64,000 bases of DNA from MKSF01 sp037190225. Its GTDB lineage: Bacteria > Bacteroidota > Bacteroidia > Chitinophagales > Chitinophagaceae. Both the position numbers and the translations under genes were made by a program. The notes below the pieces were generated by a model that had not been told where the DNA came from, made no database searches, and saw only the letters and a list, made by a program, of their open reading frames with translations. Each line of letters begins with the position of its first letter. Position 1 is the stretch's first letter. The stretch is from assembly GCA_037190225.1 (NCBI GenBank), contig JBBCJL010000006.1, positions 434,001 to 498,000 on the forward strand. Direction: 5' to 3'. Positions 58,881 to 64,000 of the stretch are shown piece by piece.

Positions 58881-59528
58881 ATGAAAGCAAAAGAAGGTCC
58901 CATAGACGGCTTGAAGCGCTTCCTCCCGGAAGGCACCTTTGAGTGGGTAGCGCCTTATTTCCGTCAATATACCATCCGGCTGACGATCAAGCAGGAGCGT
59001 AAGCGCGTCCTGGGAGACTACCGCAACCCCACCCCTCAAAGCCCGGCCCACAAGATCAGCATCAACGGCAATCTGAACCCCTATGCCTTCCTGGTCACGC
59101 TCCTGCACGAGCTGGCCCACCTGGTCAACTATAATCAATACGGCCATACGGTGGCCTCACATGGCAAAGAATGGCAGGAAAATTACCGGCAGATACTCCG
59201 ACCTTTTGTAGGACACCATCTGCTTCCCGCCGATATCTCAGCGGCACTGGCCCGCCATATCCATCATACCAAAGCCACCACCTGCAGCGATCCCGACCTG
59301 TACAAGACACTGGCCCGGTACGATGACAACAGCCGGCTTGTTTTCGTGGACGACCTGCCCGAAGGCACTCATTTCCTATACCCCAGGGACGGCAAAGCTT
59401 ACCGGAAAGGTCCTAAGCTAAGGACCAGGTACCGCTGCATACAGGACGGGACCGGCGCTGTCTACCTGTTCCCGGGCATCACGGAAGTAACAATTACAGC
59501 CGCTCCGCAGCCTGCGTCAGGACAATAA
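58881..59528 (+). CDS. SprT-like zinc metallopeptidase
   Basis: 215 residues. The HExxH active site is H76-E77-L-A-H80 in LLHELAHLVNYNQYGHTVASHG, followed by KEWQENYRQIL; this is the SprT/Spartan-type arrangement with the third ligand in HGKEW. A basic C-terminal tail with KLRTRYRC and an OB-like end follow; the zinc-ribbon cysteines of SprT are mostly missing. Role unknown; related proteins handle DNA-protein cross-links in eukaryotes. Terminator follows. Confidence 0.85.
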   Translation: MKAKEGPIDGLKRFLPEGTFEWVAPYFRQYTIRLTIKQERKRVLGDYRNPTPQSPAHKISINGNLNPYAFLVTLLHELAHLVNYNQYGHTVASHGKEWQENYRQILRPFVGHHLLPADISAALARHIHHTKATTCSDPDLYKTLARYDDNSRLVFVDDLPEGTHFLYPRDGKAYRKGPKLRTRYRCIQDGTGAVYLFPGITEVTITAAPQPASGQ

Positions 59529-59565
59529 AAAACGGGCTGCATCCCTTCAGATACAGCCCGTTTTA
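59528..59565. terminator. Bidirectional terminator
   Basis: AAACGGGCTG, 14-nt loop, CAGCCCGTTT, then TATATA, between the convergent SprT-like and dnaJ genes. Confidence 0.75.
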
Positions 59566-59590
59566 TATACGGCACTTCTTATAAGACATC

Positions 59591-60742
59591 TTAGAAAATA
59601 TCCTTGATCCTGTCAAAGAAGGATTTCTCTTTCTTGGCTTCTTCAGACGGCTGGAAGTTAGGCGCGTCCTTCAGCTTCTCCATCGCCTCTTTTTCACTGT
59701 CGGTGAGGTGCTGCGGCGTATAGACGCTGACCTGCACCAGCTGGTCGCCCCTGTTATAGCCGTTGACTTCGGGGAATCCCTTGCCTTTGAGCTTGAATAC
59801 CTTGCCGCTTTGCGTACCGGCAGGGATCTTTATTTTGGCAGAGCCGTCAATGGTAGGCACTTCCACCTGGGTACCGAAGACCACCTCGTAAAAGGATAAG
59901 GTAAGGTTATACAGTACGTCGTTATCCCTTCTTACCAGCTCAGGATGTCTTTCCTCTTCGATCAGTATCAGGAGGTCGCCTGCAGGTCCGCCGTTCTCAC
60001 CGGCATTACCTTTTCCTGTAATGCTCATCTGCATGCCTTCCTGCACTCCGGCCGGCACATTGATATCCACTGTTTCCTCACCGTAAACCCGGCCTTCGCC
60101 TTTACAGGTGTTACATTTATGGGTAATGGTCGTACCCTGGCCGTTACATTTTGGACAGGTGGTCACTGTCTGCATCTGTCCCAGGAAGGTATTGGTCACC
60201 TGGCGGACCTGGCCGGAGCCGCCGCAGGTAGTACAGGTCTGCACCGAATTGGAATCCCTCGCGCCCGAACCGGCACAGGTATTACATACCACATATTTTT
60301 TAACCTTGATCTTCTTGGAAACGCCATTGGCGATCTCCGCATAGGTGAGCTTCAGCTTGATCCTCAGGTTAGAGCCCCTGGAGCCCCTGCGCTGCTGGCC
60401 ACCGCCCCTGGCGCCGCCACCGAAAAAGCTGCCGAAGATATCATCCCCGAACACATCACCGAAATTGGAGAATATATCTTCCATCCTCATGCCGCCGGCG
60501 CCGCCACCCGGTCCGCCACGCATACCCGCATGGCCGAAACGGTCATATTGCTGCCGCTTATTGGCATCGCTCAGCACCTCGTAGGCTTCCGCAGCTTCCT
60601 TGAACTTCTCTTCCGCTTCCTTGTCGCCCGGGTTCTTATCCGGGTGATACTTCATTGCCACCTTCCTGTAAGCCTTTTTGATCTCATCAGCAGCAGCGGT
60701 CTTACTTACGCCTAATATCTCGTAATAGTCTCTTTTACTCAT
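59591..60742 (-). CDS. dnaJ: Chaperone protein DnaJ
   Basis: 383 residues. J-domain (residues 4-70) with the HPD motif in MKYHPDKNPGD; a Gly/Phe-rich region; then the cysteine-rich zinc-binding domain with four CxxCxGxG repeats (CNTCAGSG, CTTCGGSG, CPKCNGQG, CNTCKGEG), and the C-terminal peptide-binding domain. It stimulates DnaK ATPase and delivers clients. It follows grpE by 40 nt in the same direction, an operon; dnaK is not in the window. Confidence 0.96.
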   Translation of the reverse strand: MSKRDYYEILGVSKTAAADEIKKAYRKVAMKYHPDKNPGDKEAEEKFKEAAEAYEVLSDANKRQQYDRFGHAGMRGGPGGGAGGMRMEDIFSNFGDVFGDDIFGSFFGGGARGGGQQRRGSRGSNLRIKLKLTYAEIANGVSKKIKVKKYVVCNTCAGSGARDSNSVQTCTTCGGSGQVRQVTNTFLGQMQTVTTCPKCNGQGTTITHKCNTCKGEGRVYGEETVDINVPAGVQEGMQMSITGKGNAGENGGPAGDLLILIEEERHPELVRRDNDVLYNLTLSFYEVVFGTQVEVPTIDGSAKIKIPAGTQSGKVFKLKGKGFPEVNGYNRGDQLVQVSVYTPQHLTDSEKEAMEKLKDAPNFQPSEEAKKEKSFFDRIKDIF

Positions 60743-60782
60743 TGGACTAATAAATGTTAATTTTGATGGTTGAATTTAATAA

Positions 60783-61343
60783 CTATTCCGCTCCCTTGCC
60801 TACCACTACTTTTGCGTGCCGGATGATCTTACCATTGAGGAGATAGCCTTTCTGTACGGTATCAATTACTTTGTTGACCAGCTCAGGCGCAGGAGCCGGG
60901 ATCTCCGCAATAGCTTCGTGAAGATCAGCATTGAAATCCTCTCCCGTGGATCTCATCTCTTCCAGGCCCTTACCTTTAAATACATTGGCCATTTTATTGA
61001 AGATCAGGTCAATACCTTCTTTCAGCGCTGTTACGTTCTCAGATTTGGACAGCTGGTCCTTTGCCCTGTCATAGTCATCCAGTATTTCCAGCAGGGAAAG
61101 CATCACATCCTTACCCGCGCTCTTAATGATATCGCTCACCTCTTTGGAAGTACGCTTACGGTAATTATCAAATTCAGCAGCCAGGCGGGCATATTTATCA
61201 TTCCAGTGCTGTCTGACAGATTCCACGGTCTCTTCCTGTACGTCCTGCGCATTATTGCCATTTACAGCCTGCGCTTCAGAAGCCTCAGCTTCCGTATTCA
61301 CCTGTTCGTTTAATTCTTCCGGGTTTACTTGCTCTGTTGCCAT
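60783..61343 (-). CDS. grpE: Nucleotide exchange factor GrpE
   Basis: 186 residues. A glutamate/asparagine-rich N-terminus (ELNEQVNTEAEASEAQAVNG) is followed by the long coiled-coil helix (WNDKYARLAAEFDNYRKRTS) and the GrpE core FKGKGLEEMRSTGEDFNADLHEAIAEIP, then VIDTVQKGYLLNGKIIRHAKVVVGK. It releases ADP from DnaK. First gene of the grpE-dnaJ operon. Confidence 0.95.
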   Translation of the reverse strand: MATEQVNPEELNEQVNTEAEASEAQAVNGNNAQDVQEETVESVRQHWNDKYARLAAEFDNYRKRTSKEVSDIIKSAGKDVMLSLLEILDDYDRAKDQLSKSENVTALKEGIDLIFNKMANVFKGKGLEEMRSTGEDFNADLHEAIAEIPAPAPELVNKVIDTVQKGYLLNGKIIRHAKVVVGKGAE

Positions 61344-61546
61344 AATATATACTTTTTAAATATTTTCTGATCCTGTTTTTGGACATGCGAAGTTAGTAAA
61401 TTTCAGTGTAATAAAGCGAATGATGTTGCCTATCGGATCATAAAACAACATGATTTTCAGAAATAAGTTTTTTTCAGTATATTTAAAAAAGGGAGATGTT
61501 ATAAAGGTTGCGGGTTCCTTTGCCGGGAAAGGCTCCATAAACGGCC

Positions 61547-62281
61547 TTACCGGATAGCGGTCCTACGTGCCCGTTCCAGGTCTTCCGCGGTATCTATACC
61601 GATGTTCACATAATCGGTGATCACCACCTTGACGGCAATATTATTTTCTATAAAGCGGAGATTCTCCAGCTTTTCCGCCAGCTCCAGCCTGCCGGGCGGC
61701 AGGGCCGCAAATTCGCGGAGCGCCTGCGCCCTGAACGCGTAGATACCGATGTGCTTATAGTAAGGAATGTCACCGGACCGGTCCCTGTCATAGGGCACCC
61801 TGGACCGGCTGAAATATATGGCTGTATCATCCGGCCGTGTGATCACTTTTACCACGTTCGGATTATCTATCATAGCAGGGTCGGTGATCTGCTGCCGTAA
61901 GGTGCATACGCCTATCCGCTGCTCCCGGTCTTCTTCGAATACACGGAGCAGCTGCTCCAGCGGCTCCTTAACGGTAAAGGGCTCATCTCCCTGTACATTG
62001 ATATAGATATCCGCTGCTCCCACCTGTGGCAATACGCTCGCTATCCTGTCCGTTCCGCATTCAAAATCCGTTCCGGACATGACCACATTACCCGCAAAGG
62101 ATCGTATTTCATCATAGATAAGCCCGCTGTCCGTGACCACGTAGACGGCAGCGAACAGCCCGGTAGCGGCCACAGCCTCATAGGTACGCCGGATAACGGT
62201 CTTACCGTTCAGGTCCAGCATCAGCTTGCCGGGCAGGCGTGCGGAGGCATATCGGGCGGGTATCAGTGCTATGACTTTCAT
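61547..62281 (-). CDS. kdsB: 3-deoxy-manno-octulosonate cytidylyltransferase
   Basis: 244 residues. It makes CMP-Kdo from CTP and Kdo for lipid A core synthesis, cytoplasmic. Motifs: IALIPARYASARLPGKLM (nucleotide loop), TDFECGTDRIA, YINVQGDEPF and YYKHIGIYAFRAQALREF. The length is canonical. It begins 7 nt after the CBS-protein stop, so the two probably form an operon. Confidence 0.95.
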   Translation of the reverse strand: MKVIALIPARYASARLPGKLMLDLNGKTVIRRTYEAVAATGLFAAVYVVTDSGLIYDEIRSFAGNVVMSGTDFECGTDRIASVLPQVGAADIYINVQGDEPFTVKEPLEQLLRVFEEDREQRIGVCTLRQQITDPAMIDNPNVVKVITRPDDTAIYFSRSRVPYDRDRSGDIPYYKHIGIYAFRAQALREFAALPPGRLELAEKLENLRFIENNIAVKVVITDYVNIGIDTAEDLERARRTAIR

Positions 62282-62288
62282 GACACGC

Positions 62289-62957
62289 TTACATTTTCAG
62301 GAAATTCATCAGCAGGTCGTAGCGCTCCTGCACCAGGCTGTTGGTATTCAGGTCGCCGTCTATGACCGATACATTATATTCATAACGGCTGAATGCCGCC
62401 TGTACCGCGCTGAGGTCCTTGGTATTGGTCTTAAGAATAATGTGCAGGGCGTCCTCGTCCGGTATGGATTTGATCTGCAGGTTCAGGATCAGCACATCGT
62501 TCGTTTCGCAGATCCTGGCGATCTCCGACAGCGAGTAGTTGAACGACTTCACCTCCAGGATGATAATGCCGCCGGGCTGCAAGAGGCCGGTCTGCTCTAC
62601 GAGGAAGCCCAGCATGGTCTTCTTGTCTATCATGCCCTGCAGCTCATCCGCATCATTCACCACCGGCACGATATCCAGGCCGTTATCGAACATCACCTTT
62701 GCGGCACGGTAGGGAAAAGCGCGTTCATTGACGGCCGCTTTCAGCAAGGGCATCTGATGCACCATGTCTTTAAGCGTGGCAGCAGGAGCCGCATTGGAAA
62801 GCATTTCAAAGGTAAGAATGCCAAGATACAGACCCTTCTCATCCACAACGGGCAGCTGCTCCAGCTGGGCATCTTCCATGCTATCCAGGGCATCTGCCAC
62901 CTTACCGGTATCCGGCAAGGGCTTTAATTCATATGCTATCAGGTCCTTACAGGGCAT
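62289..62957 (-). CDS. CBS-domain protein
   Basis: 222 residues from ATG 62957 (MPCKDLIAYELKPLPDTG). The frame stays open for 18 more codons upstream but those are hydrophobic and lack family similarity. Two CBS units: AYELKPLPDTGKVADALDSMEDAQLEQLPVVDEKGLYLGILT and a second with RAFPYRAAKVMFDNGLDIVPVVNDADELQGMIDKK. CBS pairs bind adenosine ligands. The C-terminal segment is ACT-like. Role unknown; kdsB follows after 7 nt. Confidence 0.82.
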   Translation of the reverse strand: MPCKDLIAYELKPLPDTGKVADALDSMEDAQLEQLPVVDEKGLYLGILTFEMLSNAAPAATLKDMVHQMPLLKAAVNERAFPYRAAKVMFDNGLDIVPVVNDADELQGMIDKKTMLGFLVEQTGLLQPGGIIILEVKSFNYSLSEIARICETNDVLILNLQIKSIPDEDALHIILKTNTKDLSAVQAAFSRYEYNVSVIDGDLNTNSLVQERYDLLMNFLKM

Positions 62958-63044
62958 AAATAAAAAACACTTTCGTATTGCAATAATACAAAAGTGTGGG
63001 ATGTGTATCAAAATTAATTTTAAAAATTACATTTCTTTTACGCT

Positions 63045-63806
63045 TCAGCCAATGGGATGCTTTTTAAGGAAATCGTTCAGCAGGACATTGAATTCCCCGG
63101 GTCTTTCCATCATCGCGGCATGCCCGCATTCATCTATCCAGTACAGCTCTGAATTCGGGATCAGCTGCTTGAACTCTTCCGCTACCATAGGAGGCGTGAC
63201 CGTATCATTCTTACCCCATATAAGGCAGGTCGGCACATGGATATCACGCAGCTCATCGCTGAGGTTATTCCTGATAGCAGATTTGGCCAGCGCGATCACC
63301 TTGATGACCTTCAGCCTGTTATTAACGATGTCATATACCTCGTCCACCAGCTCTTTGGTAGCCACCTTCGGATCATAGAACGTCAGCTCTGTCTTCTTTT
63401 TAATGAACTCGTAATCCCCGCGCTTGGGATATGTTTCGCCCATACCGTTCTCATACAGACCGGAGCTGCCGGTCAGCACCAGGGTCTTCACCTTGTTCTG
63501 GTTTTTAAGGGTGTATAGCAATGCCACATGACCGCCTAATGAATTACCCAGCAGGTGCACCTTTTCCAGGCCACGGTGATTGATGAATTTCTCCACGTAT
63601 TTCATCAGCGAGGTGACACCGGTATCCAGTCCGAGATCGTACAGGGGTAATACCGGGATTATAACTTTATAGCTTTTTTTAAAATGATTGAATAAATCCT
63701 GAAAATTACTTAAAGCCCCAAACAACCCATGCAATAAAACCAATGGCTCTCCTTCACCCGCTTCCAGATATTTAAATTTCCCGCTTGTTATAATTTCTAA
63801 TTCCAT
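63045..63806 (-). CDS. Alpha/beta hydrolase
   Basis: 253 residues. The fold has LVLLHGLFGALSNFQDL (oxyanion region), the nucleophile elbow LLGNSLGGH with the catalytic Ser, VPTCLIWGKNDTVTPP (Asp) and ECGHAAMMERP (His). It is a serine esterase or hydrolase of the menH-like/hydrolase type; the substrate is unknown. It lies 87 nt upstream of the CBS gene on the same strand. The 194 bp beyond it to the window edge hold no supportable gene. Confidence 0.88.
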   Translation of the reverse strand: MELEIITSGKFKYLEAGEGEPLVLLHGLFGALSNFQDLFNHFKKSYKVIIPVLPLYDLGLDTGVTSLMKYVEKFINHRGLEKVHLLGNSLGGHVALLYTLKNQNKVKTLVLTGSSGLYENGMGETYPKRGDYEFIKKKTELTFYDPKVATKELVDEVYDIVNNRLKVIKVIALAKSAIRNNLSDELRDIHVPTCLIWGKNDTVTPPMVAEEFKQLIPNSELYWIDECGHAAMMERPGEFNVLLNDFLKKHPIG

Positions 63807-64000
63807 AGAATATTCAGATTTAATAATCTTAAATTTTTAAAGGTTGGATATGAATGTCTGTTATTCATCTATCCAACAAATGTATTAAATACTCACAAAA
63901 AAACGCATTTACATTCCCCATTATTTTTTACAATCATCCGGGAATATAACATGCTGTTTTACTGCCGGAGCTCTTCGTCCATATCTTTTCTTCATCTTTG

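Noticed and set aside
63807..64000. Possible start or end of a gene at the right edge
   Set aside because: Minus-strand frames there run 20-25 codons to a stop with no recognisable motif; could be a C-terminal end of a gene beyond the edge, but not supportable.
1..64000. CRISPR arrays, prophage, transposase genes, defence islands
   Set aside because: Looked for regular direct repeats, integrase/transposase motifs and typical defence domains; none seen apart from the single MITE-like unit.

Overview
The window is about 64 kb of ordinary chromosome from a member of the Bacteroidota, most likely Chitinophagaceae (Chitinophaga-like). This rests on several independent signs: the Bacteroidota -33/-7 promoter pattern (TTTG, about 19-20 bp, TAnnTTTG) recurs upstream of many genes and Shine-Dalgarno sites are scarce; there is a type IX secretion cargo with a C-terminal sorting domain; a bTHX ribosomal protein; DUF3127, DUF2490 and CarboxypepD-reg-like proteins; a viroplasmin-type RNase H; and a PEP-peptidase-rich, lipoprotein-rich gene content. 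No phage, plasmid, transposase, CRISPR array, rRNA or secondary-metabolite cluster is visible. One tRNA (Leu, UAG) and one MITE-like inverted-repeat element are present.

Layout. 1-4.8 kb: 5' part of mutS2 (runs off the left edge), an LLM-class flavin oxidoreductase, a metallophosphoesterase, hpt with an FKBP lipoprotein, and a LysE-like transporter. 4.9-8.6 kb: trigger factor, tRNA-Leu, HU protein, bTHX and hemW. 8.7-12.8 kb: four envelope or unknown genes (large TPR protein, CarboxypepD-like protein, DUF2027/Smr protein, tiny lipoprotein). 12.9-20 kb: flavin reductase, WbqC, pyrF, aroC, parB, parA, UPF0173 hydrolase, HugZ-like protein and a 40-residue membrane protein. 20-31.9 kb: FAD dehydrogenase, UbiD decarboxylase, an outer-membrane protein, a B12/radical-SAM protein, an AraC regulator with a T9SS-secreted esterase, the MITE, pruA and a DUF3127 protein with an SSB-like tail. 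32-45.8 kb: DUF2490/MORN-like pair, M49 peptidase, 2'-5' RNA ligase-like protein, a 2014-residue alpha-2-macroglobulin-like protein carrying a TonB-plug-like segment, RNase H and a sensor kinase. 45.9-64 kb: asnS, a GH3 hexosaminidase, GNAT, WG-repeat protein, Crp/Fnr regulator with an SMR exporter, folD-thyA, DUF2891, a small secreted protein, ccmB, nitroreductase, rpsT, a membrane protein, a SprT-like protein, grpE-dnaJ, kdsB, a CBS protein and an alpha/beta hydrolase.

Functional groupings that the layout supports: protein folding (tig, grpE, dnaJ, FKBP), chromosome segregation (parA-parB), one-carbon/dTMP synthesis (folD-thyA), nucleotide metabolism (hpt, pyrF), and envelope biology (kdsB, A2M-like, T9SS cargo, lipoproteins). 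I did not find a clearly new multi-gene system. The best leads are the A2M/TonB-plug chimera, the DUF3127 protein with an SSB-type tip, two promoters placed exactly 4 nt before the start codon (candidate leaderless mRNAs), terminators that overlap the next promoter, a perfect 48-bp palindrome after thyA, and unrecognised secreted gene groups at 8.7-12.8 kb and 32.2-34.8 kb.
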